Positions 36,821-48,300 of a stretch of DNA of 64,000 nt are shown in pieces. The DNA is from Zizania palustris (lineage: Eukaryota; Streptophyta; Magnoliopsida; Poales; Poaceae): the NCBI GenBank assembly GCA_019279435.1, contig JAAALK010000087.1:236357-300356 (forward strand), written 5' to 3'. The position numbers were made by a program, and so were the translations under genes. The notes under the pieces are model-generated. The model worked only from the letters and a program-made list of their open reading frames with translations, was not told the DNA's origin and did not search any database. Position 1 is the first letter of the stretch; each line of letters starts with the position of its first letter.

Positions 36821-37630
36821 CTTGCACTTGTTTATTGGATGATACAAAAACTATACAGCCAGCCCCGAGTGTACCAGATTGGCGTGTAATTGATTCTTGT
36901 GGGAAGATGTGTAATAATCTCGCGGCAGCGGATGGCCGCCTACATATAATGATGAAATTTTGGTGGCGAAAGTTGTGGAATTTCACGGCAGCGTGCTCGA
37001 TCTCTCTTGTACTTTTGGCCGACTGCCCGTATAAGACTGTTCGCTGTGATCCTATGAGTTGATCTGCAAATTCAAAGCCTCGATTTCTGGGGTAAAAGTA
37101 CGACGAACAAACGGAAAACTTGGTCATTTGCCTAGCATTTAGATAGAAATTGAAATTAAAGATCTACTGTTGGGTGACATGTATAGAAGGAAACAATTGG
37201 ATACTCCAACACATCTGAACAAAATGCACCGAGCAGTATAAATCATCATGTGTACTCACTCTGGTTTTTTATGTGTGTCATTTTAACTTTTTTCAACACA
37301 TTTTCTTTCGATTCTTTCCTAAATACAAATTGATTTAAAAAATTTAGTCATATTTTTATCTTTTGTTTACTTATCAAATAAATAATACCCTTTGACACAA
37401 ACAGTTCTCATTTTTTAAACCGGAATAAATAAAAACCAATAAAATCATTTGATCTATTTATTAATTCTTGTAAATCAGACCAAAACAATAAGGAAGCATA
37501 TGGAATAGTAGCTGCTGTGAGTGTGGTGGGTGTACTAATCTTGGGCTTTGCTCCAAACGTTTCATTTCAGCCCACTTTTAGTTGCAGTTATCAGTAATCA
37601 CAGCTGATTGATGGATTCGATAGCGTTGTA
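36821..37630. other. CBS gene 3' flank and intergenic
   Basis: Presumably includes the 3' untranslated region up to about 37100; AT-rich afterwards. No further gene seen. Confidence 0.4.
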
Positions 37631-38110
37631 AGAGCATCTCCAAGAGAATACTTATATGGTTACTTAAATTTAAATTTAGATATTTTAGTAAAAATACCTA
37701 TGTAGTTATTTAAATTTAAATTTAGGTATTTTGGTGAAAAATGAAACTCCAAAAGTTCCCATAAATGAGTCCCTTTCCTAATCCATTCCTTAAATCACCA
37801 TTCATCTCTCAAATATACGGTTAGTTTAGCAAGTCCCTATTTTCATTTGCACATATTTTTTCTCTTGCATGCATATTGTTTTCTCCATTACACGTTGTTA
37901 TATGTTGGACGATACACATATTTGATTGTATCAAAGTTTTATACAAAATTATTACATATTATAGACCATATTTATAGGATTTAAAAAATAGGGATCGAGA
38001 TTATAGGGAAACTGTTGTAGACTGATTAATTTTTAGGAAGAGATAGAGTTTTGGATGATCCCTATATATGATTTAGGGAATAAAATTTAGGAGTTCTCTT
38101 GGAGATGCTA
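37631..38110. mobile_element. Non-autonomous DNA transposon, 480 bp, AGCATCTCCAAGAGAA ends
   Basis: The left end AGAGCATCTCCAAGAGAA and the right end TTCTCTTGGAGATGCT are inverted repeats. A/T dinucleotides flank both. Pieces of the same family occur near 21595-21695 and 44430-44520. Interior repeats ATTTAAATTTAAATTTAG are AT-rich and non-coding. Confidence 0.7.
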
Positions 38111-38437
38111 TAAAAGATACTTAAAAAGTAAAAATATATTAATTTATGATAAATAATATGTAAGTAGATAAAAATACTTTTCATACAAAGTTGAGATGCC
38201 ACAAGTAAAGTATATAAATGCAGCTGGAGCAGACACCATGCATGCATGAGAGATCGATCGATCGGGGGTACAGTTGTATCTTATGAGCATTGTTAGTTTC
38301 TGTAGAGCAATCTATACCTTGGTGTTTAAAATTCTATGGCCGTACATGCATGCTGTCGATAGATCGATCGGTCGGTCCGAGGAGACATGCATGGCAGGAT
38401 GAAGTTAATGGCGGCGCATGCAGGATGCAGCTGCCAT

Positions 38438-38449
38438 ATGTTCGTAATT
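38438..38449 (+). repeat. Left target-site duplication of the plastid-LINE insertion
   Basis: ATGTTCGTAATT here recurs exactly at 40759-40770, directly after the poly-A tail of the LINE. A 12-bp duplication is typical of non-LTR retrotransposition. Confidence 0.85.
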
Positions 38450-38453
38450 CTAA

Positions 38454-38496
38454 TTCTTATAGAGGTTAGTAAATCAGCAATAGTGTATTTGCCCAT
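38454..38496 (-). pseudogene. rps8: Plastid rps8, first 14 codons (in nuclear plastid DNA)
   Basis: Read on the minus strand the frame begins with ATG at 38496 and gives MGKYTIADLLTSIR, the start of plastid ribosomal protein S8 with one apparent change (position 4 is Asp in plastid copies I remember). Homology stops at 38454, next to the target duplication. It is only a fragment. Confidence 0.85.
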
Positions 38497-38640
38497 AAAA
38501 TTCTAATTATAGGTTCCTCCTAATTTTTCTATAATCAACATGTTTTCTTTTTTCTTTCAATTTAGGATTCTAAAGCATATACGTGAAACACAATCTATTA
38601 ATTTTTTTTATCTATATCTTGTCTACTAGTATTTAACTAT

Positions 38641-39012
38641 TTATAATACTTCAGGAGCTAATGAAACTATTTTAGTAAAATTCAATTCTCTCAATTCCTA
38701 GGCGATCGCGCCAAAAATGCGAGTTCCCTTTGGATTTCCTTTTTGATCAATGATAACCGCTGCATTGTCATCATAGCGTATTATTATACCGTCTTCGCAT
38801 TTGAACTCTTTACATGTACGTACAATTACAGCTCGAATTACTTCGGATCTTTCTAGAGGCATTTGGGGCACTGCGTCTTTGATTACAACAACAATAACGT
38901 CACCAATACGAGCATATCGCTGATTGCTAGCAACTCCTATCACTCGAATACACATCAATTTTCGAGCTCCACTGTTATCTGCTACATTTAAAAGGGTCTG
39001 AGGTTGAATCAT
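38641..39012 (-). pseudogene. rpl14: Full-length plastid rpl14 copy with premature stop (NUPT)
   Basis: The minus-strand frame from ATG 39012 encodes plastid ribosomal protein L14 (MIQPQTLLNVADNSGARKLM at the start, EDGIIIRYDDNAAVIIDQKG near the end). Codon 105 is TAG (38700-38698) where Glu is expected. After it the rest of L14 (ELRELNFTKIVSLAPEVL) continues to the normal TAA at 38643-38641, giving the full 123-codon gene length. Plastid-type sequence on both sides (rps8 start, rpl16 end, native spacers) shows this is a transferred piece of the plastid ribosomal operon, not an expressed nuclear gene. Confidence 0.95.
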
Positions 39013-39124
39013 ATTATTTGAATTTCAATTTGTTATTTCAATGCAAAAGGATGAAAGAAATATTGTCTTTCCAGAAAGAGGAACCTGATTTTTTTTCAAT
39101 ACTACTTGTTTTTTTTGGGGGGTT

Positions 39125-39178
39125 CTATATTTCTAATCGAAGAAATTGACTTCGTATGGGCATTTTACTGCCAGCTAT
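39125..39178 (-). pseudogene. rpl16: Plastid rpl16, last codons (in nuclear plastid DNA)
   Basis: Read on the minus strand, SKMPIRSQFLRLEI followed by TAG (39127-39125) is the C-terminus of plastid ribosomal protein L16. Homology breaks near 39178, next to a second copy of the insertion-site sequence. Confidence 0.88.
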
Positions 39179-39200
39179 TTCCATATGATATTTCGTAATT

Positions 39201-40758
39201 CTATACACAATGGGCATTTTCCTTCTCCCCGAGCACATTTATAAAAAGATGGATTCGGTCAGATCTCATTTCTTCTGGGAAGGGCTGGAGGATAAGAGGA
39301 AATATCATATGATTTCGTGGCAGGCTCTTTGTGCTCCAAAAAATATGGGGGGTTTGGGTTTCATTGATGTGAGAGGTATGAATCAAGCTATGCTTTGCAA
39401 ATGGATATATAATTTGGCAGACGGGCATGAAGGCTGCTGTTATGAGATCCTAAGGAAGAAATATAATTTAGACAAAGGGGTTCTTCAGGCTGACTTTAGT
39501 AGGGGATCTTATTTCTGGAAAAGTTTAGGCAAATGTACAAAATGAGTTCGGTTGGGGTGTGGTTTTGAAGTGGGCTATGGTCACAAGGTTTCCTTTTGGC
39601 AAGATGTTTGGGCGGGAGAAGTCCCTCTTAAAATTAGATTTCACAAATTTTTTGAGATGTGCTCTGATGAACATATAACAGTGGCGGAAGCATTGTTATT
39701 ATCCGAGGATAATGCGTTGCTCAGAAGGGTTTTGCGAGCAGAGGATATGGCTGAATGGGGGGGGGGAATTAACTTCCATCATCAGACGAGTTGGGGGGAT
39801 GTCGACAAAATTAGCTGGTTGTTGGATAAGAAAGGTTTTACGTCCAACTCGGTGTATAAGTTTATTATTAATAGGGGTGTGGTTGACGTTGATAGTATGG
39901 GAATCTGGAAGTGTGGGGTTCCTTTGAAAGTTAAGATCTTTACCTGGCTTGTATTAAAAGGTAGGATCCAAGTGGGGGGAACAGTTGGGGAGGATGAATT
40001 GGAAGGGTGACCCTTTATGCAAGTTTTGTGGTCGACTTGAAACTGTAAACAATCTAAATTTGAATGTGGTCTGTCGCATATGCTTTGGCTATTCATTACA
40101 GAATCGTTGGGGGTGGATAGCTCATTTGTTAATGTGAAAGAATTCCTAGATATGGTAGATAATCTGAGGGGGACAACTCAAAAAATGATAGCAATTCAAA
40201 TCTTTTGTGCAATTTCTTGGACGGTGTGGCTGCTTCGGAATGAGTTTATTTTCCAAAACAAAATTTGTGCTATCGCATTTCAGGTGATCCATAAACTAAT
40301 AGCATTTCTCACCCAGTGGATTCAACTGGTGTCAGTTCGTCTAAAGGAGGAGACAACACGGTGCCTAGGATTACTCCGTGCAAGGCTACAACAGCTCATC
40401 TGCCTGGAGAATCCATCAAGTTCAAACACGGCTGCCTGAATCTAGAGTCTGGCTTGTGCAAAAAAAGGGTGGTGAATCGCAGCAAGCAGTAATCCTGGAT
40501 GGGTCCTTCCCCTGTGACGCTACTATGGTTACCAGAAAATGCTTCTTGGTCGTCGATTGTAGTTCGTGCTGGTCTTGTCATTTTGGAAGTACTCTTTGTT
40601 AATGTTCTATGTTGTGTTGACTGTTGAATTGGTCGTTATTACCTTAGGTCTGGTGCTTGATGTAAAGCCGGTAACCCCAGCGAAAACAGTATCTGGTTTT
40701 GCTGCTTTCTAATAAAGCGGGGTACTCCAGCTTTGGAGTTACCTTTTTCAAAAAAAAA
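39201..40758 (+). mobile_element. LINE (non-LTR retrotransposon), 5'-truncated, broken ORF2
   Basis: The three plus-strand frames 39210-39545, 39552-40010 and 40080-40439 are consecutive pieces of the C-terminal part of a plant L1-type ORF2. Motifs include SHFFWEGLEDKRKYHMISW, NMGGLGFIDVRGMNQAMLCK, GHKVSFWQDVWAGEVPL, the zinc-binding reverse-transcriptase tail (zf-RVT: VPLKVKIFTWLVLKGRI, then DPLCKFCGRLETVNN) and ISWTVWLLRNEFIFQNK. Stops and frameshifts separate them, so the element is dead. The catalytic reverse-transcriptase core is missing. It ends in A(9) at 40750-40758, immediately before the right target duplication. Confidence 0.87.
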
Positions 40759-40859
40759 ATGTTCGTAATTAAATGGCGATCGATCAAAATGATCGAGTGG
40801 GCGCACGCATGCAAATCATATTATATATGTTGTTTAATTTACGATCGAGATCGGTACGT

Positions 40860-41004
40860 ATGGATGGATGGATGGATCGATGGATGGATGGATCGATGGA
40901 TAGATGGATGGATCGATGGATAGATGGATGGATAGATGGATAGATGGATAGATGGATAGATGCGGATCGATAGATAGATAAATGGATAGATAGATAGATA
41001 GATG
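40860..41004. repeat. (GATG/GATA)n compound microsatellite
   Basis: About 145 bases of GATG, GATC and GATA tetramers. Both strands are open across it only because of periodicity. Confidence 0.93.
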
Positions 41005-42757
41005 AGTGAGATCGAATCGAACGAACAATGCGCGCGAGACCCATCTGTATACACATCAATACATGCATATATCTCTAACGTTAGCTGCAGCTGGAGCCTT
41101 AAATCCAAACGTACGACGGCTGCCGGATCCGACCATGCATGCATATGCTCGCGTGACTTCTTAAATGAATCATCGTACTACTGCCACGCACGCACGTACA
41201 TACTACACTCATGCGTCCAAGGAATACAAGTTGTACGTGTAGTTTTTTCAAGGTATTTAAGTCGTTAAAACTCTGAGCATGCACGCGTTAAATTCTTTTA
41301 TAATATATATCTATCGATCACCGATATATGATAGCTATAAATCTGATAGATATCATATATGAAGTATGTTTCATATATATCAATTGAACTATATCACGTA
41401 TTTTTAGACGAAGAAAATACTTTGCTAGAGGCCGGAGTGCGTACGTAGCTTTCTAGTTAGCTAGGGACATGCATCATGAATAGGAACGTCTAGCTCTACC
41501 CCGTGTTTCGATCTCGATCGGTTGAGCAAACGAAAACAAATATATTCCTATCGCCGTTCTATATATCTATTGGGTCTTTGATCTTGACCATGATCCTGTT
41601 CGAGGAAACAACAATCAGGTCGAGCTGAGGCAAGATAGACGAACACGCGCCAATGCAAGCGGCCGGTGGCGACGACGATAAGCTAGAAGATATAGCACCG
41701 ACACAAGATGAGCTGAGCAGGCACGATATTATATTAATGACAACTAACTAACGTTGGACTATTTCAAAGCTTGGTAGGTGAAAAAAAACAAACTTAACAT
41801 ACCCATAGTCTCGCCTAATTTTGAAACCCTAGCTGATCAACCTGGTTACCCGGCTTGTACGTGAAGAGAAAAGTCATCGATATGATGCATATATCTCCAG
41901 ACTCCAGCCCCATTAGGCCAGGGCGGGCTCGTCCCCACTGGCCTGCCTCTGCTTGTCCCTGTCCACCGGTGAAAGTGAAACTGCATGTCGATCGGCCCCT
42001 ACCTTCGTCTCAAGCGAGCGATGTGCATGCGCTATAGCTAGAGAATTATTCATGATCTCGATCGATCCGACAGACGATGCATGCACTACTAGTCTACATA
42101 AGCAGCTAGCGTCGTCTCTAGCGATGGCCGTACGTGTGTGAATACTGTATATGCCGGCCGTGTTACGGGTGTATTGATTTCTGTCCTACCAACGTACGTG
42201 GCTCTCTCTACTCTCTATAGCTCGTACCATGCATGCAGTACCACGTTGTTGGCACTGATCGATTCAGAGACGCTAGCTAGCTCACCATTATTGATTATTG
42301 ATGACTGATTGACCAAGTAGTCGATCAGCTGGAGCACGCACTGCACACGAGAGTTAACGAGCTAGACTAGAGAAAGGCAACAAGGCCTATGTATTGCATG
42401 CATTACAAGTGAGAACCAAACTTAACTCCAAATCCAACACACAACAATCAGGGACAGTTCTACAAAGCTAATACAGTACAATTTTGTTCGTTCGTTCCAA
42501 CAGCATCACGCTACTGCACGCACGGCCGAATCAGCACGCACGAGAAAGAAGATGTTATATTCCAATTATATTATATATCGAGATAAACCGGAAAGGGGCT
42601 ACCATGTTCTTTCCACTGACGAACTATAAATTAGCATGATAATAAGATAAAAAGGAACAATTTATATGAGTCTTTGACCATAGGTGAGTGTATTATGTCC
42701 ACATTATAATCATAGAGATCGATTATTATATATATATATATATATATATAATATAAT

Positions 42758-42811
42758 AATTCTGTTCATAGTAGAATAACGCTCCCGTGTGTATAGTAGA
42801 ATAACGCTCCC

Positions 42812-42851
<40 letters not shown>

Positions 42852-42861
42852 TCTGTTCATA
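42758..42861. repeat. Duplicated 25-mers and TA tract, TAGTAGAATAAC family
   Basis: Two tandem copies of a 25-bp unit (ATAGTAGAATAACGCTCCCG onward) lie at 42768-42792 and 42793-42817, followed by (TA)n. AATTCTGTTCATA borders the block at 42758-42770 and 42849-42861. The GTAGAATAAC motif recurs at 63.0 and 63.9 kb. Confidence 0.75.
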
Positions 42862-43882
42862 CGGCAAGTATTTCATTTGGTGACCTGTTTTGCATAGCAT
42901 GCAAGTCCTTTATGTCACCTTTGGTATTAGCATTTAGCACTGCTTTCCTTAATCACTAATTGAGACCTTTTTATATTAATCACCCATACAAATTATTTTA
43001 TTTCTTAATTATACTTAAATGTGTACACCTGCACTTTCCATGCAATTTTACATATCACCTATAATTAATTCTAAATTATACCTATACCTACCAAATAAAT
43101 GTGGGTGATTTACCATATAAATTTTGATTCCTTTGTTTTCTTTCTTAATTTATTTCATACTTAAATTCAACATTAACTTTTCTTATTGTATTTATTACAT
43201 AAATACACGGTTACAATTAAATCGTATGAAAATTTTCATTTCTTGAAAAATTCAAATATACAGTTTATAAGATTTAATTTATTTTCTTTGCTTTTTTTCT
43301 TACTAAATACACAGCTAAATTTAGATTACTTGAGAACTATAATTTGTACCGAATTAAAATTAAAAATAAGCACTGATAGAATTAAATTCAGGTTAAATAT
43401 AACAACAACAATAACAATAACAACAATAGTAATAATTCATATTGTCATTGTAAAGTTAGCTATGAATATCGTGTTTTACTAACTGTTTATTATGCATGAA
43501 TTGTTTGTTACCACGTAAATATTTTATGATATTATTTCTTTCGATTTTTATCGTGACGATAGCACAGATACGCCGCTAGTAAAGATAAAGAGTCAATAAG
43601 CTAGAGCTAGAAGATTAGCACAGATTTAGAATTTTGATAAACCTATCAACTAGTTAGGTTAGACTATTATTATCAATATAATGTTAATCGAATTAAAGAT
43701 GGGTACTTGAACTAACAAGAAAGAATTGGTATCGACTACTGACGACGCAACTTACACGGCGAATTTGCGAATTTGGCTGTGTATGATTTGAACACAGCAA
43801 TGTGTACGCGTGTATATGTTTGAGATTTTTCTCGTGGGACTCGTTTTCTTCGTGTGAACCGTTGGAGTTTTCTACAGAAGTA

Positions 43883-43887
<5 letters not shown>

Positions 43888-43938
<51 letters not shown>
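43888..43938. repeat. (TA)n microsatellite
   Basis: About 25 uninterrupted TA dinucleotides. Confidence 0.95.
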
Positions 43939-43940
<2 letters not shown>

Positions 43941-45397
43941 TGCCTATTAAACACGTACAAACCACTAAGTCAAAGATTCTCCGAAAATAAGAAATTTTAA
44001 GAATCCATTTTACACAAACCCCGATGATATATGGAGGAAAAACAGAAGGCTCCTAGTCCCTTTCAAGAGCAAAATTATTGAATGGAGCTAGAAATTATAT
44101 ATGGCATCTGTAAACTACTAATTAAGTATGTGCTTTTAGTATATTTCTGTAGCATGAACTGAGATGACTTCTTATATAAAATCAACCAAGAGTTATGTGA
44201 TTTCATCATCCCCCACCTTGCTGAGTATAAAGTTTATATATTCAGAACAAGTTCTAATCAAACTTTGAATTTTATTAGGGTATTGTATCACTGGTACGTG
44301 TCTCTCGTTCTCTATTCGCTATGGTCGCACGAATCATTGGTACGCGAGATACAAATAAAAGAAAAGAGGTGATATTTAATAAGTATGGTACACTTATCGA
44401 TGATATAAAAATAAAATATAAGGAATAATATAAAACCGAAAGTCTACGGGATAGTAAAACTTAGAGAGATCCCTATATAATTTTAGAGAACAAAAAATAA
44501 CAACTCGTTTAAATATGCTCTAAGTTGTAAGACCTAAATCTGTAATGTTTCACTCCCTTTTCCTCTCTAAATGTTAAAGTCTCGTCAGATCTGCCATCAT
44601 CTCTAATTAATAATTGAAACTAGGTTAACAAAATCACCATAATTTATCTGATAACCATGGTTTTCAAACTAACCATCAGTTCAATTACTACTAAACCTAC
44701 TATATATAATAGTAGGAACACTGTAACCGGTCCGAATACCGCTATTGATCGAGCTGCCAGCCGTGGTTTTCCAAACATGATGGGAACCAGCAGTGCTTGC
44801 TGCATACAGTCCTGACACGCATGCAGCAACTGATTTCAGCCTTGTTTTCTCCCCCCAACTCCCAACGGCAAATGAAACAAAATACAAGAATGCATGGTAG
44901 GGTAGGGTTGCTCTCAGCTCCTTGTTCCTCCCTGAGACCCATCATGGAGAGGGAGCAGTACCCTTTTCATCAGATAGCTAAAGGAGCAGTGCAGCTAACT
45001 GAACATTGCTGGATGGAACGTCTGCTCTACCAACTTACCTTTTGTGCTGTAAACTGCAGCCACAAACATTAGTGGTGTTTTATTATTCTGAAAGGAACAT
45101 GTGTGCCACTGCTGTTTTGTAGTGATGTCTTTTTAAATTTATGTAAGAATCTGCATCGAAAGGGGAAAAAATGTTAACTGATCGCAACCGCCGGGGCGTT
45201 TGCTGACGAATCCGCTGCACACTTTCCCCCCTCTCCTCTTTTTCTCACGCGTCCCTCGCTATCCAAACTTGCCGTCTCTGCCTGCTGCTTCGAATCAACT
45301 ACCACTCGGCGGCAGCTCGGCCATTGACCGCCAGAGCAAAAACCTCGGTCTCGTCGCGCGGGGTTTTTGGTTTCATTCTGGATCGGGGGCGAGCGAG

Positions 45398-48300
45398 ATG
45401 CAGCAGCAAGGTAAGGGCTGAATCTTCGATGCCTCGATCCAAAGATGCAATCTTTCGATGCTTACAAGTGATTCCTACGGCCAGGTTTGGTTCTAACTAA
45501 CCAGGCAGGTGGGTGGGGTTAGGTCCGGCGGAAAGGTTGGGAAAAAATTAGGAAGAACAGCTAGCTGGTACTTTTTTCTTTGTTGGTTCTTGAGATTGCT
45601 AGCTTGACGTACTATTGCCTTCCTAGTTCCTAGTTCCTAGTTCCTAGTTCCTAGTTCCTGTCCCGTCAGTGCGGTTACTGTTGAAGAAACGATTTGGTCC
45701 TTGTAAGGACAGGGGAAATGGAACCGGGTGCCTTCCCTGTGATTCATATTAAATATTACAGGGCGGGGGGTTGTGGTTGATGAAGATTGTCAAGTTACTT
45801 AAATTCATTTGCGGGAGATCCTTGTTAGCTAGTGGCTAATGGCTATAGAGTATTTGTTGGTGCTTGAATTTGTTGGTGCTGCATAGAGAATAAGTTCATA
45901 TTAAATATTTTCATGGTCAATGATTCGTTGACTTCTTTGTACTGTGCTATGATTCTTGAGCCGTTCGGTATGGATGCCTCCAATATCTTCTGATCAGTAA
46001 AGATTGCTACTCTTGTTTTACCTTTTCAGGATTTGATATACACAAGCTACATCAGGAAGCAAGATCACGGTGGTTAAAGCCTAAAGAGGTCCTGCGGATA
46101 TTGCAAATCATGAACAGTTCATAATCACACATAAGACCCCTCACAAGCCACCGTGTAATAAAACAGTCTTTGGCTTTAGTTTAGCTTGTGTTTCAAGATT
46201 GCACTTACTTCGCTTTAGCCCTGAATGTCGTTTATCAAGCCGATTCTGGAACTGCAGGTGGTGCTTGGTTTCTTTTCAACCGTAGAGTTCTTAGGTACTT
46301 CAGAAATGATGGATATGAATGGAGAAAAAAGAAGAATGGAAAGACCATTGCTGAAGCCCATGAGCGCCTTAAGGTCTGTTTTGTCCACTCATCTTTTGTT
46401 TAAGAGCCATGTTATGATGTAACTGAAATATCTTTATAAAGTAAACAAAGTTGATATTTTAGGCAACAGTCAGTCGAAAAAATAAAGTCCATTTATTAAT
46501 CATAGTATGCTTGATGGGGATCCTCTATTCCTCTCTTTGGCAAGAAAATACGTCAATAACTATAATGACTGTTGGATGTTAGGATTGAATTATATGAAGT
46601 GGATAGCAACTAATACTCAGCATTGTAGGCATGTGTTGTGTGGTTAATACGCTTTCTCATTTGACCCTGGAATTTTCAGGTTGATAATGTGGATACACTG
46701 AATTGCTATTATGCACATGCAGACGGAAATTCTACATTTCAGAGGCGTGTATATTGGATGCTTGATCCGTAAGAACTATTTTTACTTGTTATCCAATACA
46801 ATGCTCAAAGTCTACATAGATTTTTGTTGTGTTCTAGCTTCTAGGTCTTTGTAAAATGTAACTGTTTCTGCTTAAAGAACCATGGACGAACATATGAACA
46901 CTCCATCACTCATGTAGTACTTTATTATTTTGCTATGTATATATATTTTTCAAGTAACTCCTGTTTACAAGTTATCTCATGTTGAAATCTCTATGCATAG
47001 TCATCTGAGACATTTCCAATAACTTGAAACCATATCTACACCATTTCCTTTAGATTCTGTAAAAAAACCTTTTTATTGTAGATAGATACTTTATAGTTTT
47101 TGGTATTATGCAAGGTTTTTGACATTTTCTGATGTTCCAAATTGCTGTGAGAGGTTGTCTTTTAGGCTTTAGCTCCGTTCCGGGCACTTCATTCCCTAAA
47201 CTAATTAATTTCATGCAGTGTTGGTATTATAGCTTGTCCTCAATGATGATTTCCTACAAAAGAAACGACTTCTGTTGTTAGTTATGATCTACACTGTTTT
47301 TGTTTTTTAATACCACAGGACATTGTGCAAATCAAATTACATCATGATGAACACTTCATCTTTGCAGGGCTTATGATCACATTGTTTTTGTCCACTATAG
47401 AGATGTTCTAGAGGTCAGCCTTCTTGTTTTATATTCCATTTATTAGGGTGCATCTGCAATTCTGGTAGATAACCGATTATAATAAGTGATAATTAATCTT
47501 GCTTCACTAGGCACAGTATCCACTTCAATTGTCAGCATTTTACAGGCCAAAACTGAACCTAGACATATCTTTGAACATATCATATTATTTAATCATTGGA
47601 GCCAAGTTCCTGTGAATTGAAGTTGACATTGTATACACTCTCACCAACTAACTCAATAAGTCGCATGCTAAGCTAACACACATAATGTTCTTATTGTCAT
47701 TGAAGCCACACCCATTATATTTTTGTATCCCACAGGTCTCACCTTTATTTGTTGACTGCTTATCAGGGCAGCATTTCAGTATCAGCACTGAATGATTCGT
47801 CAATATCCAATCAGAACGGCAGTGCTAGCAGAATTGCCACACAAAGTTCACCTGGTTTGACTAGTGAGCTAATTGCCCCATGTCTTAACTCATGCAGTCC
47901 AGGATCTGTGGAAGAAGTTAGTTCCCATATTATGGCCATAAACAATGAAACAAATAATGAAAGTCAATCTGATTGGGTTCAACATTGTACTCAGGCAGCG
48001 CTGCGAAAGCTTAAAATGCAGTTGAGTCTGGAAGATAATGAAGATCGTGATGTCAATGCCAAGGATATTCCCTTGAATGACGAGCCTGTCAATGCATATG
48101 AGATTCAGAATGGAGAACCAGACACTTGTAGAAATCTTGTAGATATTTTTAATGGAATAGAGTTTAGCGAAGACAATCATCCTAAAGAAACTGGGCTCCA
48201 TCCTTTTTCAAGCACTATTGATGTTCTGAAAATTCAGGTACAACAGTGCCATACATTTGAATCCTTCCACTACTAATTATTTGTTGAGATACAGTGGTCA

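Larger units (their letters stand above)
38450..40758 (+). mobile_element. Compound insertion: plastid DNA plus 5'-truncated LINE
   Basis: About 730 bp of plastid DNA (rps8 start, rpl14, rpl16 end; 38450-39178) is joined to a LINE 3' part (39201-40758) ending in poly-A. ATGTTCGTAATT flanks the whole block (38438-38449, 40759-40770). A third, altered copy of the left site, CCATATG-ATAT-TTCGTAATTCTA, sits at the plastid/LINE joint (39181-39203). Its counterpart on the left is CCATATG-TTCGTAATTCTA at 38434-38452. The arrangement suggests a LINE insertion followed by, or coupled with, plastid DNA capture at its 5' joint. Confidence 0.82.
40759..45397. other. Intergenic, repeat-rich, no supported gene
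   Basis: After the LINE there is a GATG/GATA microsatellite, several (TA)n tracts and AT-rich sequence. The 44430-44520 segment resembles the end of the 37631-38110 element. Open frames are short and lie over simple repeats. The last 200 bases are CT-rich and look like the leader of the CAMTA gene. Confidence 0.45.

Noticed and set aside
40784..41144. Minus-strand frames rich in Ser-Ile-His repeats
   Set aside because: They translate the GATG/GATA microsatellite and are artefacts of its periodicity.
44640..45072. Short frames and possible hairpin near 44.8 kb
   Set aside because: No conserved motif, no stable complementary arms found by eye, and no miRNA sequence I know.
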